Assembly: GCA_030844895.1 (NCBI GenBank)
Contig: CM061234.1
Location: forward strand, 14,629,573 to 14,693,572
Origin: Ambrosia x helenae
Lineage: Eukaryota > Streptophyta > Magnoliopsida > Asterales > Asteraceae
Length of the DNA stretch: 64,000 nt
Direction: 5' to 3'
Within the stretch, counting starts at the first letter, position 1, and the number at the start of each line of letters is the position of its first letter. A program made the position numbers and the translations under genes. The notes under the pieces were generated by a model that was given only the letters and a program-made list of their open reading frames with translations, searched no databases and was not told where the DNA came from. Positions 33,841 to 46,782 of this stretch are shown piece after piece.

Positions 33841-34385
33841 CCACGAAATTTGGTTTAAGTAATCTGTAATTGGAGTCCTCCGGGATGAGGAATGGTATTT
33901 TCGGTTTCATAGCAAGATGAAACTTTTCGTTGGTAGGGATCATCTCCGATGGTGACATGAGTGTCAAGTTGAGAAGACACCTCTTGAGGGGGCGATGGGT
34001 GTAAGGTTTGTGAACTCTATCAAGCTTGAAGTCTCAGGTAATTGAGACAACCTCATTAGATCACCTTGCCAGACTCTTTGCGGTCTCTTTTTAACATAAT
34101 AAATAAATTTGCTTCAAATTATTTTTAACTTTAAACTGGTTTGAAACTAACACACTTTTTATATTAAAACTAGGCTTCCAGTCTCAAGTTACTTGATGGA
34201 CACCCACATTCTGCTTCAAAAATTATACTATCCTATATTCCCACACAAATTCCAAAACTATAGAGAACCACTGTATAGATTTACTATGTACAATGTTATA
34301 AAGTTATAGAAGAAAGCGACAAGCTTTCAATCTTTCTGTATATACATATATGTGTGTGTGCATACATCTGTTGTGAGCCATGGTC
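33841..34385. other. 3' flank of the kinase gene
   Basis: Contains the probable 3' UTR of the minus-strand kinase gene next to its stop at 34386. The stretch 33841-34080 (for example ctccgatggtgacatgagtg) looks less AT-rich than its surroundings and may be an old transposon piece. No open frame is supported. Confidence 0.35.
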
Positions 34386-37300
34386 TTACGCGGGTCGGCG
34401 GCTAGACACATATATATGGTTTGTTGTTGCTTCGGACTGGATTTTGGTGAGCATGGTCTTGTCAAGGCATGCTCTTCTTGCAGCTTCTTGAATATGGCGA
34501 TCACGATCCTTGAGCATTTGGTCAGCATTTGATGCACTCAGTGGACCCGATAAATGGACATTGTTGTTACCCATATAACCATGACCATCCTAAATACAAA
34601 ATCGAACGATAATTCAATGGTACATGTTGGATTAAGAAACGACACAACTCATTTGCAACGTCAAGTTGGAAGATGAATCGTTACTTACCATATGTGGTTG
34701 TTTAGTAGTGGAAGTGGATCTTCTAGTTTCAATGCCAAACATACTCCGGGAAAGATCATACTTACTCCCCCTCCTCGTCCTACTACTACTACTACTACTA
34801 CTCGAGTGCCTTCTTCCTTTTTGATCTTTGTCATTGTCGTCTTCATCAGCATATTTCTTCTCTGCTGCAACCAATGGCCCAGAAAAGAAATCCTGAACTT
34901 TCATATCATTATTGCTCACATCTTTTGAATAATGTGAGAGCCTCGGTTGTTCAATAGAAGCAGCAGCAATGCCACCTTTTTTTCGGTTGAAATAATCGCT
35001 TCTACTATTTGAAATTGCTCTATCATGTCTTCTCTGCATTAGATTAATCAAGTGTTCATAATAGTTATCACAATCACCGAATTTGTGTTTACACAAAATG
35101 ATGCATTGGGCGGTGAAATTAATAACGGGTAATTTTCGGAGCTTTGGGACTATAAATAATCATTGTAGTAAATATGATTACAAAACTATAACTCAGTAAG
35201 TCAATAATAACCGGAAGTTTAAAACAAATGATTTAGGAGATCATATCATTACAGCTCATTAACCCATTCACCACATTTGACCTGTTCTACTTTAAGCTAT
35301 TTTTAGATCTTCCACTTGATGTGTTAGCATAACCTAATTCGAAGCATTAATAAGATAAATATATGGTACAAATTTTGCCACCCTCTAATGCACATATCAC
35401 GTATACATACGTACAGAAACCACAAATTTTGTTAAGTTTTATATTCTGTATCAAAACCATAGTGGGATTCCACGAGTTTGCGTTAAAACCATGTAAATTT
35501 TGAGGACAGATCATAACAAAAAATCAATATATATTATTCAATATTACATATGGATATATCTGTCCATCTTAATTGAATATTAATAATGAAAAAACTAATA
35601 TTTAATCACTATTATATAAACTATTACAAAAGCAGTGATCTGATTTTTTGAGTATAGTAATTGGGATGTATTTTATTGTTAGTTACACATATTTTGTCTC
35701 CAAATAATATTACAGAACAAGTAGGTGGCACAGGTTGGGTAACATATAAACTTTTAAGACAGATCAACAAAACAAGTTGGGTTGACACTTGACACTCGAC
35801 CCATCAACACCTTTTTTGACCCTTTCTTTAATTTAATTTCATGAAAAATCACTTATATTAAACTTCTATAAAAATAGGGATATGATCTTTTTAGTGTAGT
35901 ACTTAGGAGGGTAGTAAGCATACGGGTATAGATTGGCTGAACTTTAAGCCTTTCAACTTGCTTCTTTCCCGGATAGTTATCATTTATGTTTTAACCCGAG
36001 TAGACCCATTATCACATCCATGAGCTAACAGTCGACTTGATTAACGTATGCAAAATTCAAAACTTGTCCTATCAAAGTATCAGCATGAAAGCGCGCGTGT
36101 GTGTGTGGGTGGGGGTGACGAGGGTTACCTGCATCAATGCAACTAGCTCAGCATTAGCTTCTGGCGCTGGAACTGCCCGGGGGTCTCTTTGTCCTCTTGC
36201 TTTCAATGTCAATCTTTTGCCCCTACCTCCTTCCGCTCTTTGTCTGCAACAACTACTTAGTATTACATTGCATGCTTTATAATTCAGACCTTGACATTGA
36301 CAGCCAATCAAACTTTTTTTTGAACTTTCAGTTTCAATAGTCAAACCAAGATGTCACAAAAAAAAAAAAAAAAAAAAAAAAAAAAGATTATCTAATAAAC
36401 AAAGGAATAAATTTGATCTCCTACAAGATCAATCGAGGAACTTTATTTCAAACGTTTGTTCTTTTAGTAAAAGTGTGATTTTATAAATGTCGTTTAAAAA
36501 AAACAGGAAAACATTATTAACAAATATGCACATACCTTCTAGCTTCATCTTCTCTCATTTTTGCATCGATCTCTTTGCTGGGAGGATATTTTGGCAAACT
36601 TAAAGGATCACAGGCATGTGGCTTAGTCGTGAAGAACTGGAAGAAGATAAAATATAATTATGTCACCTGATTTCATAGTGTTATCATTCTCATAACGATG
36701 AAACAAAAATAGTAAAAATTGAGGTGTAAGTGTGTAACATAAACCATAAATCAGCCAGCACAACAAATGCAGCTATATAGTTTTGATTTGGAGAGGATCA
36801 ATTGTATATAGCATAAATCAAATGTAATGGTTTTCATTGGAACAAAGGCACGTCAAATCAAAATTAACAGTTAAAATATGTACAGTTGCCATTAAACAGA
36901 CTATAAGTTTAACTTGCTAACTAGTGGCCCTCGTTATTTCAGTTCAATGTGCACTGCCCTTCATGACTTACCATAACTTTATGCATTACCTTCTAATTTT
37001 AAATTGACATGGTGCAAAAAATAACTGAATATATAAATTCTGGAATCAAGAGAAGATCCACAAAAATATAACTAGATGAAGATTGAAGGTGGCAATTTAG
37101 ACCCGTTTATGAGTAAATGTATCAATCTGAGCTTTACTTATATCAAATTAAAGAATGTAGCAAATGTGCGCGAGTTAAATGGGTTAAAAGTTAGTCTTGT
37201 ATTCAAATTTTAAAATGCATAAAACCTTCTAAACCGTTTTATTCAATATAATTAGAATATTATTGTCATAAAGTTTTTGTAATCGTATTAACACAACTAT

Positions 37301-40300
37301 TTACTTAGTTCTTCAAAAAACAAAAGAAAGAAAACGTGTTTTAGATTATTTTTTTTCAGACCCATTTTGACCTGTTACCCAACCAAGCAGACTTGACCAT
37401 CTCGAAAATGGTTTAAACAAACAGAAGCCCTGAACAAGATGGATACCTCGCTCTCAAGAGCAGATGATGCAGTTCCTCTTTTTGAAGGATTTATTGCAAG
37501 TAAGGTTTCCATAAGCTTGATGGCAACGGAAGGAACATCTTTAAAAGTTTCTCCAATGCGTTTTCTATAAGGCTGTGTAGGTTTGAACCCCGTTGAGTGC
37601 AGTAAATTTGACTTTCTCCAATAATCTTCAGATGGTGAACCACAAAGCTTGAATATTTTATGCAGCTGCTCAACCTACAAGATAGAAAAGTTAGGTCAAA
37701 TAACAGGTTTAAAAAATAAAAATTTATATTTGTTACTTTAAAGTTTAAACGTGAAACTTGTATCTATCATAATTTAATGGATTTAACACGGATGCTGTTT
37801 GTATTTATAAGATTTCCTTATTAATATACCATATCCAATGATAATCATAGTTAATCTAATAATTCTATTAATTGAAGTAGCTGTTTGACACTAAAGGTTA
37901 AAGTAGAATAAGAGTAATGCATGAAGGAAGCAGGTCTAAATACAAGAGGTGGCAATTTGGACACATACGGATGAATGAATTTGGATTACTATTATCTCTA
38001 ACGGGTCAAAAGGGTTACACAAGGATTTACCGAAATAGATCAAACAGGTCGAGAGTCCTCCAAAGTATCTAAGCTAGTAATCGCTATACCAAAAGAACTT
38101 AAAGCAGTATAATTTTTTATACTGCAGAAAGTAAGAATAAAGTGTAAGGAGAACTTGGTTTTAGAAACCGTGAGGTGCTATGAGGCATTTAGGTCCCAAA
38201 AGTCAAGGCGTTACTGTGTGAGGCGCTAGGCGGGAGGCGAGAGCTTCCCGTATGCAAGACGTCATTATTTACTACAATTTTAATCCTTAAATAGCAAAAA
38301 TTAGGATAATAAAAAGAATTATATACACAATTCAGTAAGTCAATGGACTACCAAACAAGCTTAATGTACCTCAGTTCGACCTGGCATGACAGGTTTGCCA
38401 GCATATAGCTCACCAAGAACGCATCCAGTGCTCCACAAGTCCACAGCCACTCCATAACAAGTTGCTCCAAGTAGAAGTTCAGGTGGTCGATACCAAAGTG
38501 TCACAACACGGCTTGTTAGTGCCACATTTTCACTATTATCAAATAGATTTGCCAAACCAAAGTCCGCAATTTTCAAGATGCCATTATTATCAATCAAAAG
38601 ATTTGACCCTTTTATGTCACGGTGCAGGACACCACGACTATGACAGTGATCAAGTCCACTTAGCAGCTGCTGCATGTAGCATTTAACCTACAAGTATGCA
38701 TTCACCATTAACTCAAATAAACTTTCAAATATTTAGAGTCAAGCAGGGCCGTTTGGGTCAGAAATAGGTTGGGTGTATGAATATCAAATATCAGGATAAA
38801 GATACTACCTGTGACTCTGTGAACTTGACCCCAGGCAGTGATGATAGTCCTGTAAGATCATGTTCCATGTACTCAAAGATCAGATACAAACTACAAGAAG
38901 TACGTGATGTGATCAATCCTTCCAGCTTAATTATATTGGGATGATCAAGCCTTCGCAAAATAATGATTTCTCTCACCATAAATTTGACACTCTCAGGATC
39001 CATATTATCAAAGCACACTCTTTTTAAAGCAACAATTTTATTATTTGTTAGATCACGGCCCTTGTAGACACTGCTATATGTTCCTTGCCCAATCTGTGTG
39101 AACATATTGGAAGACATAATTAAACATCAGAACCGAATCTATCACATCAGAATAGTTATGCATTCTGCCTATCATATAAACCAACAAGTTTATCATCAAT
39201 GACATCACAAGCCATGTACATACCCAGCTTCTTAAAAGTTTAAAACATACTAACAACACCTTCACAATGCCCAATGAAAATTTAGGCATTTAAATTATTC
39301 GGGGCATTGCATAAATGAACATTTACTGAACCATTTTACTTGTTTTTTTTTTTTTTTGTAGCAAAATAACACACTTGAGGTTCGACCCGTGCTTTGTATC
39401 TTGTTGCAAATTAATCAACACTGGGAAGAACTCCAAAAAACAACATACTTTGAAGAAATTATGGAAAATCAAATGAAATATAAACAATTCTTGTCCAAAT
39501 TAATTTTTGTTGCAAAACTTATTCTGTGTTTTTACATTTTCAGAAAATCATGGTTTATTTGCAGAAAAAAAGGAGCTTACAATGATTCAAAAAGTCAACT
39601 AGAGGCTTACAAGTTCGACTCAAACAACCAATATAAATTTGCCCACGAATATTTTTTTCTTTAAAGCTCATTTCTTCTAAATCAACCACTGTTCATGTTA
39701 TCAATTAAGTCAACCACTTAATTTGTGCTTGGGTAGGTTTAGACCCTAACTGAAATATTCAAACCAATCCTTCAGTTATCGTTTGGTCAAATTGGTTTTG
39801 TGGATGTGTTTATCCGAAACCCAACTGAAAACATCAGTTAAAATACCATAAACCAAACCATATGTACTGTTCGGACTCGTTATCCGATTTCTTCAGTTCG
39901 GTTTTATATTTTGTTTTTTGTTAACCGACTGGTTTCGTTACACACATCACAAAACCATATAACCAAACAGTCAGTCCAAATAATCAATCGGTTTTGGCTC
40001 AGTTAGGCCCCAAAACCGACACATACACACTCCTAATTTGTCAATTATGATTCAGTTAACACATACCCCTAACATTACTAATCACAATCCTATGTAGTAT
40101 GTTAATAATATCAAATATGACAAAACATAATCAAAGCTACCTTATCAAATTTCTCAAATGTATCAGCTTGTCTAGGCAACCATCCATCGATGGCTTCACC
40201 TGCTACAGCAGCAAGCCAAGAAGGCCACCCTGCCACAACCTGTTGCCCTTGTACGCCTTTCGGAATCACCTCAACACGCGGCGTATTAATAAACACTTGA

Positions 40301-40482
40301 GACACCTCCCTCTTCTCATAGTTATCATCCCTAACCCTACTTGAACTATTCAATCGCCTATCAACTGATCCACTTCTACTCTTTACCCTGACACTTTCCC
40401 CTCTTTTCGACCGCGGTTCTGATGATGAATCCTTACTTAAATTCTCCCGGCCATCAGTAGGCTTACCACAAATTCCGCCCAT
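34386..40482 (-). CDS. CDK-like Ser/Thr protein kinase (At1g54610/IBS1 group)
   Basis: Eight exons on the minus strand: 40482-40141, 39093-38809, 38687-38370, 37674-37447, 36636-36536, 36243-36129, 35033-34689 and 34589-34386, giving 645 residues with frame kept at every junction. The N terminus MGGICGK fits N-myristoylation. A basic, Ser-rich region and WPSWLAAVAGEAIDGWLPR precede the kinase domain (about 111-395): IGQGTYSSVYKG loop, K138 in VALKRV, HRDIKGSN with D233, DFG at 251-253, and LWYRPPELLLG. The tail contains KPHACDPLSLPKYPPSKEID, basic stretches, and a Ser/Arg run encoded by an AGT/CTA-type repeat. This layout is that of plant CDK-like kinases with long C-terminal tails, some linked to defence priming (IBS1). 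Substrates and cyclin dependence are unknown. Several introns contain repeat scraps, and one has a 25-A run (36358-36385). Confidence 0.93.
38160..38270. repeat. GC-rich MITE scrap in an intron of the kinase gene
   Basis: A short run of gaggcgctaggcgggaggcg-like blocks resembles the GC-rich arms of the element at 2941-3293. Ends and target duplication were not found. Confidence 0.35.
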
Positions 40483-40495
40483 CCAATCACAACCA

Positions 40496-40590
40496 ATCTA
40501 ATCTAATCTAATCTAATCTAATCTAATCTAATCTAATCTAATCTAATCTAATCTAATCTAATCTAATCTAATCTAATCTAATCTAATCTA
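40496..40590. repeat. (ATCTA)19 pentanucleotide microsatellite
   Basis: Nineteen uninterrupted copies of ATCTA on the plus strand (TAGAT on the gene strand), ending 13 bp before the kinase start codon at 40482. It therefore lies in the 5' UTR or core promoter of that gene. Perfect repeats of this length are usually length-variable between individuals. Confidence 0.97.
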
Positions 40591-41120
40591 TCTTAATGTA
40601 GGTTGTTAATGTATAGTATAAGCTTACACTAAACAGATCAATGTAATAGAGAAACAACAATTTCTATACATCAACTTCATTAAACATTTCAATATGGTGC
40701 CTGTGTTGTGTGGAACTGATGATAAAGTTTGGATGAAGTCTTAGTACTAATAATAATAATAATGGAATGGAATGGAATGGAATGTGTGACTTTTTTTGTT
40801 AAGTGGATAAGAAGAATTATTATTAGTCAAACGGTTTGATTGTTGAAGGCGCTTTTATCTTAAATATCTATCTATACGTACATAGATATTTTCTGTATAC
40901 TATATAAATATCTATCTATCTATCTATACGTATGTAAGTACGTATGCATCATGTATGTATGTATGGATGGATAGGCTTCTTGCAGGTATGGCCGAGTCAA
41001 AGAGTTTACTACTATCATTCTCTCTCTCTCTCTAGAATGTTAACACGAAGTCTTTGCAATTACATCCACGTCTATCCTCTTAGTAATCTCCGATTAATGG
41101 CTAATCAGAGGTTTATCAAG
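40591..41120. promoter_or_regulatory. Upstream region of the kinase gene
   Basis: Should hold the kinase promoter. It contains an (ATGGA)-type repeat near 40764, TATC repeats near 40910-40927 and a CT run near 41020-41032. No TATA box could be fixed with confidence. The rest shows nothing distinct. Confidence 0.4.
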
Positions 41121-41123
41121 TAA

Positions 41124-41521
41124 GAGGGTGTTTGGGATTGAGTTTCAAAACAACTTATTGACTTATTGGTTTTTTCAAAAAGTCAATAAGCTGTTTGTGT
41201 AACTCAAAAGCACTTTCTGTTTTGACTTTTGGCTTTTGGCTTTTAAGGGTGGAAAAGTTGTTTTTGAAAAGTTAGAAATCCTAGCTTTTGGCTTTTGACT
41301 TTTCGAAAAAAAATTACCAATTTATCACACATACAACCAATATTCACAATAAGTTAAGCGAAACACTTAAAAAAAAGACAATCTATTGACTTTTTGACGT
41401 TTCTCATCCGAAAAGCTAATCCAAACACTTTTTTTAAAACTTCTTTTCAAAAAGTCATAAGCTAATAAGCACTTTTGACAAAAAGCACTTTGCATTTCCA
41501 AACTCAATCCCAAACACCCTC
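41124..41521. mobile_element. Harbinger/Tourist-type MITE
   Basis: Terminal inverted repeats gagggtgtttgggattgag and ctcaatcccaaacaccctc are perfect over 19 bp. They are flanked by the 3-bp duplication taa (41121-41123 and 41522-41524). The interior contains copies of cttttggctttt and aagctaat and has no ORF. The 60266-60474 element belongs to a related family. Confidence 0.92.
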
Positions 41522-41889
41522 TAAACACTGATTAATTGTTAGTCGGGGGCTATCTAGGGATTCAAACCAAATTCCGCCAATATCTATAAATTTTGGTCAT
41601 ATTTCAACCAAAACCTGTTAATTATGGTGATTTAATCCCATATTACACTAGAGTTTCATTTAAGGGGAGAGAGAAAGGAATCCCGCCTTATCTCCATCCC
41701 TTTCTTTTCTCTCATGTTCCTTTCAAATTGGAATGACAAAATTTATGCCTAAAAACCTAACTATTTTCACTTCTCTTCCCTTCCTTTCTTTCTATACAAA
41801 AATTCTAGAACACACTTTTTCCTTCATTCTTTTCAATTCCTTTCTCATCCCCTGCTAAATGAAACTCTGGAACAGAGATATAAGTCAAG

Positions 41890-42655
41890 GAAAGGGCTAA
41901 AACATGCCTAGTTAAAAAAACCACATATAAAATGTGTGTGTATATGAAGAGATATGTACCCGCGCGTGCGCACAGGCCCACATCAAATACGTCAAAATGA
42001 GAATAATCAATATAACATTCTAGAAGGTCGCGCACGGCCACCTAGTACGTGTCAGCTAATAGGAGACAAGGAAAGGAACGACTAGCCAATCAAAGTGGGG
42101 AATTCCCTGCTCCATGATCTCATGGCAGGTACAAAGCACAACAAGGACAATAAAGAATGACATCCAGCCAATGATAGAAGGACAACACTGAATTCCCCAA
42201 GGTTGTCAATCGTGTGAGGCCCGCGCAAGACAGTTGTCATTCCTAAAACAACCATTTAGAGGACGTTCCCTAACACTATAAATACTCTTCTTTCCTAATG
42301 AGAAAGGATCGGTCATTTTAGTCACAAAAAAACCTAAGGCTCTATACAACAACAGTTTTGACCGTGTTGAGGCATGACAACTGTTGCACCAACTTTAGGT
42401 TTTTTTTATTTCTTTTAATGTATTTTATTTTTATGTTTAATATTAATGAATTTCAATCTTTTATGTTCCTATTATTTTTTATTTATTTAGGTTTTAATTT
42501 ATTTTTATGCACTCTAGAATGAGAAGAAATACTATAGTCAAAATACTTGTATTTATGCCTTTTCGAGTTCATTGGAATCATTCAGTCCACAATAAATAAA
42601 GACATCTCATTACTTTGCTCATATTTGATCATATTTAACCAGTTTGTCTTCATTT
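41890..42655 (+). repeat. Probable LTR of a Tat-like gypsy element
   Basis: A TATA box in ctataaatactcttc (about 42280) is followed by a leader and a stretch ending gtcttca. Then comes ttgcgccatccgt (about 42653), which resembles the primer-binding site of Athila/Tat-lineage elements. The left border is estimated. A gag-like sequence follows in the right order and strand. Confidence 0.5.
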
Positions 42656-42714
42656 GCGCCATCCGTATAGAGCAATAGAGAACAACAAAACTTCTTCTTC
42701 TGTCTTTCTCAGTT

Positions 42715-43394
42715 ATGAGTGGTCAGTTGCCTACCTTCCCCGGTTCTACCTCTGCAGCTCAAGGTGTTAACATGCCAAACATGGGCCAACAGGATAACCA
42801 ACAAGGGGGGATTCAAACGAATGATGTCTTGCGTGTCGTTTCACCATCCACAGCTCCGCAGCGTTCAAACGCTTCGTTCCACTTTGTCACAGAAAACATC
42901 CAGTCGCCACATAAGGCTCACCTATTGAGAAAGCCACGTCGATGGTTAGTCCGGATATGTGGTTTATTCAGGAACAGGCGGCCTTGCATTGGCGTTATAA
43001 ACAGATACTTCAAGAGCAGTGTCTTGCGGAGGTCACTAGAAAGCTTCCTATGGAAGACAGCCATGTCTGGAAACCCTTCGTGCAGTAAAGCTATGCGCGA
43101 GGGCACCATGCGCACAGCCAACAGGGGAGGCTACAACAATGGAACAAAACCTTACAATCCTCCCACTTCCAATTAAATGTCAAATTTTACCCATAGAATT
43201 GCCCTTTTGTCCTTTCCTGCCGAAAACTAAAATGCCATCCACCATTGGCAAGTATGATGGGTCATCAAAAACTGATGATCATAATCGCAATTTTGAAGCG
43301 ATGGGAAGGATCGAAGGGTGGGTTCTGCCAGGGTGGTGCCACATGTTTGCGCAAGTCCTAACAGGTCTTGCGCGAGTATGGTTCGATAGTCTAC
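42715..43394 (+). pseudogene. Tat-like gypsy gag fragment
   Basis: Begins MSGQLPTFPGSTSAAQG. After frame changes near 42940 and 43150 it reads PSTIGKYDGSSKTDDH, then NFEAMGRIEGW, then PGWCHMFAQVLTGLARVWFDSLP. The last block is the conserved core of Tat/Athila-type gag. The match stops abruptly at 43394, where an LTR-like terminus begins. At least two frame shifts make it nonfunctional. Confidence 0.75.
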
Positions 43395-43490
43395 CATGTG
43401 ACACCTGCCAATTTATTTGGTCAAAATCCGTACACTCTCCAATCAACATTTAATTTAATGCACACATTAGATGTTATTTTATATACATAA
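43395..43490 (+). repeat. Terminal fragment of another LTR family
   Basis: Starts tgtgacacctgcc and continues ggtcaaaatccgtacact. It matches the reverse complement of 47460-47615 for about its whole length, and it is cut at 43490 by the next LTR. Only one end is present. Confidence 0.6.
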
Positions 43491-44880
43491 TGTAACACCC
43501 CAACCAATGGCGGAAACATCGAGGTGTCACGAGGTAATGATTGTTCATAAGCTCGAGGTACTAAAACACAAATATTTATTTAATCACGATTAAGTGTCAA
43601 ACATTGCATTTCAAAACATTACATCAAATTACAAGAAACAAGCATAAGTTTTATTCATGATGTCTAAGTCCAAGTCTTATGTGATAAACTTTAAGCATCT
43701 CCTGAAACATGTACAAAATAGTATCTGTCAACACACATGATGTTGGTGAGTACACTTAATTAGTGTACGTATGGTATAGGTATAAAAGGTTTTACAATTC
43801 AAGTGTTATGATTCACTCAAGGCAATATGATAAACACGTAAGTACACGATGCGGGTCATAATCAAACCTTTATGATTGAGTGATTGACAAAGACTAAAGA
43901 ATTAACAATGACCTAAGACTTCCCAAACGCATAGGTACTTTCCATTAGGCAGGTTGTCAATCCAAATAGCGCTATTCATTGTTAAAGTCAGCTAGCAAAA
44001 TTAATGATTATGTAACAATTGCAAGTATACTATGTTTATGTCTAATCATCAAGCACAAAAATTCAAAGCATAACACGTGTATGAATTGTATGTAAAAACA
44101 TTATAAATATGTGTAAGTGTAAGTTTCATAGGTGTACATGAATCACCCCAAACGTGTAAGGAAAGATAAAAAGGGAATAAGTATACTCACTGTTTTGCTA
44201 AGCACGATAAATCCAAATAAACTTGTCACGAGTTAAGACTTTGAATTATGAAGAACTCAACCTATATGTATAAGGATACTAATAAGGGGTATGTCTTAAA
44301 AGTCTAAGGCGTCCAGAATCTAAGGCGTTAGGGATCGCTAAATTATTTGGGGAAATAATATTTTTATGAAAATATGTATTTAACGATAAATATGTATCAC
44401 GAAGGTATGTTATGCTTTAAGTTTCATAAAATGACTAAGTAAACTAATTATTATCATTTGAATATTTTGAATAAAAATATTCTAATTAATTTATATAAAG
44501 ATTTTAGTTAATCATTTTAACTAATATATAATTATAATAATTATAATGAATAAATATTGATTATACAAATGAGTCTAAGATTTACATTTATGATATTCAG
44601 CTCTGAAATATTTATGTTTTTATAGAAAAATATTTATAAAATAGATTTTATATATGATATATAATTAAATGATTTATTTATGTCTTATTAAGCAATAAAT
44701 AAGAATAAAATACGAGATAAACTTCAAAAATGTTATTTTGATGAAAAATGGTTACCTTATGATGAAAAATAATAGAAATAATTTTTCCACAATTTTTCTC
44801 AATTTAATTGTATTTAAAACTGATTTATTGAGTTTAATTCATGTTTAAATGATTAAAAATAGGAAAATAGATAAAAAGTA
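43491..44880 (-). repeat. Truncated LTR of the 22.7-27.8 kb family
   Basis: Begins tgtaacaccccaaccaatggcggaaacatcg-like, as do the LTRs at 22687 and 23451, and shares gttggtgag, the cgataa...cattaggcaggttgtcaatcc module, and then a long AT-rich part. It stops at about 44880 where a LINE fragment starts, so roughly the second half, including the tRNA-like modules, is missing. Confidence 0.75.
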
Positions 44881-45787
44881 TTATTTTCTAAACTCATAAA
44901 TTTTATTTAAGTTTCTTATGGTTAGAAATAACTTCACAAAAAGTTTGGGACTTAAATTCTTTAAAACATCAAACGCGATCCAGTTATTCGAGGACAAATT
45001 CTTGATCCGCGAACGCGAGCTAACCCACAAAAAGGCATCCTCTTTGATTTGATCCACCATCACACGAGGAGGGATGAACCTACCCTCAAATACCTTAGCA
45101 TTACGCGCCATCCAGATCCTCCAAATAGTGGCACAAGCGATGGCATGAACGATCCGTTTCCAAGTGCTAGATTCGGGGCAACTGTGGAGAATGTCAAACA
45201 GATCCTTCACGGATGAAGCCTGAACAGGAAAGGAAATACGAACCCACACGAAAATATGCCACCATATAATCTTGGCCATTAAACAATTAACGAACACATG
45301 AGCCGGGTCTTCTTCATGCATTCCACAACGATCACACCTCGGGCCCAGGATAGAAACACCCCTGGCAATCAGCTCGGATTTAGCCGTAATCCTCCCAAGA
45401 ATCGCCCTCAAAACCAAGATATTACTCTTAGGAGTTGCCAATGAGTTCCAACGATGATCCACCCCATCAGAATTCAGGTTCGCGGCTGCCAAAATCTCCT
45501 GCCTAACACCCTTAACCGAATACTGGACGCCAAAATTGTTAGCCCAAGACCAGTAGTCAACACCCCCGGCAACCGAAGTCTGACCCAGCAGTATACGCAG
45601 ATCAAGAATTTGAGGAGAGTCTGACCGGCCAGAATACCAAGCCCAATCCCACCCGAATTGATCACCCACACGAACCCACATATCAGTAACAAGCGCATTC
45701 TTGTCAGTCACCATCCGGAACAGATCTGGAAACAAAAGACGCAGCGGCTCTCTAGAAATCCAGGGGTCAATCCAGAAGCGAATCGAG
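44881..45787 (-). mobile_element. LINE fragment (zf-RVT region), minus strand
   Basis: Read on the minus strand it begins RFWIDPWISREPLRLLFPDL and keeps one open frame of 284 codons after the ATG at 45735. Landmarks are DHRWNSLATPKSNILVLRA, CDRCGMHEEDPAHVFVNC (zinc-finger-like Cys/His) and CATIWRIWMARNAKVF. This is the region after reverse transcriptase in plant LINEs. The RT core is missing. No T-run (minus-strand poly-A) adjoins the end, so the 3' end may also be cut. It differs from the LINE at 3958-5163. Confidence 0.85.
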
Positions 45788-45885
45788 TTACCATGTCAAT
45801 GCTAAAATCTCTTATATTTTGGAAAATGAGGTTTACCTAATTAACAATTTCTACAATCTGTATCTAAATTGGGGTTGGAAACTTA

Positions 45886-46233
45886 GACCATGTGTAGTGG
45901 GAAGGGAAAAACATAAGGCCCCTGTTTCTGATTGGTCCACGTGATAGCTGAGTCAGGATAGGGCTTGAAGTGAAAATGTGGTGTAGTGGTGGGGAAAAAA
46001 TTAACTTCCCTAAATAAAATTTTATTATATCTTTTAAATTAAAAAAAATAATAAAATAATATGAAAAGGGGAGATGATCTTAGGTGGCAAGTTCTGATTG
46101 GGTGATTGTTTTTGTGTACCGGCGTTATATTTATAGCGCTATCCCCTCTTTTTGCACATAGCGCCCCCTGTAGTGGTGTTGGGGGCGCTATGTTTCTTTT
46201 CACGCCCTGAATCACGCTCCACTACACATGGTC
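45886..46233. mobile_element. Harbinger-type MITE
   Basis: Ends gaccatgtgtagtgg and ccactacacatggtc are exact inverse copies. They are flanked by tta on both sides (45883-45885 and 46234-46236), the TWA duplication typical of PIF/Harbinger. The interior carries several ctgattgg and tagcgc blocks and no ORF. Confidence 0.93.
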
Positions 46234-46428
46234 TTAGATATACAGTTGGCCCAAAGCCTTCGTTGGTTGTAATAAGTTTCAACGTCCGGATACTTATTCA
46301 TTCAAAATTCAAATGGTATGTAATAATATCATATCAGTTGAGGCTACTTAATTTGATCAGCACTAAATTGCATGTTAATAAAACGACTTCTTTTGACTTG
46401 AACTTATTTTGCCTAGAATCCGTTTAAT

Positions 46429-46771
46429 GTCGATCAGGTGGTGGAAAGACTTGAGTTCTCCATATGAGACTTAGGTTTGATCCCCATTTGCATCAAATAG
46501 TGAGGCAACTAGGTAATGATGTTGACAAACCAACCGAGGGGGTTCGATCCTGAGCCGCACCTCGGTTTTCACCTGGCTGTTACTCAAGTGGGGTATCTCG
46601 TATGGAGGCAGTATGGTTCCCAGGGGAACGACAAATCCAAGTCTGACCAACCCAACGCAAGCTCAGTTAAGACAACGTAGTATGGGCAGATGTTAGTTAG
46701 GACTGCCGATTAGACAATGTGACAAAGTCACATAAAAAGCAAAGTCACCGTTCAAAAAAAAACCCCAAGCC
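46429..46771 (+). mobile_element. tRNA-derived SINE
   Basis: Near the 5' end are an A-box-like gatcaggtggtgg and a B-box-like ggtttgatccc (about 46470). The 3' tail is an A9 run (46754-46762). Flanks atccgtttaat (46418-46428) and atccatttaat (46772-46782) form an 11-bp duplication with one mismatch. The block gttaagacaac..agta is shared with the SINE at 60514-60938, which supports a common group. Confidence 0.75.
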
Positions 46772-46782
46772 ATCCATTTAAT

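Noticed and set aside
40495..40590. CRISPR-like array
   Set aside because: It is a simple pentanucleotide microsatellite without spacers; CRISPR arrays are not expected in plant nuclear DNA.
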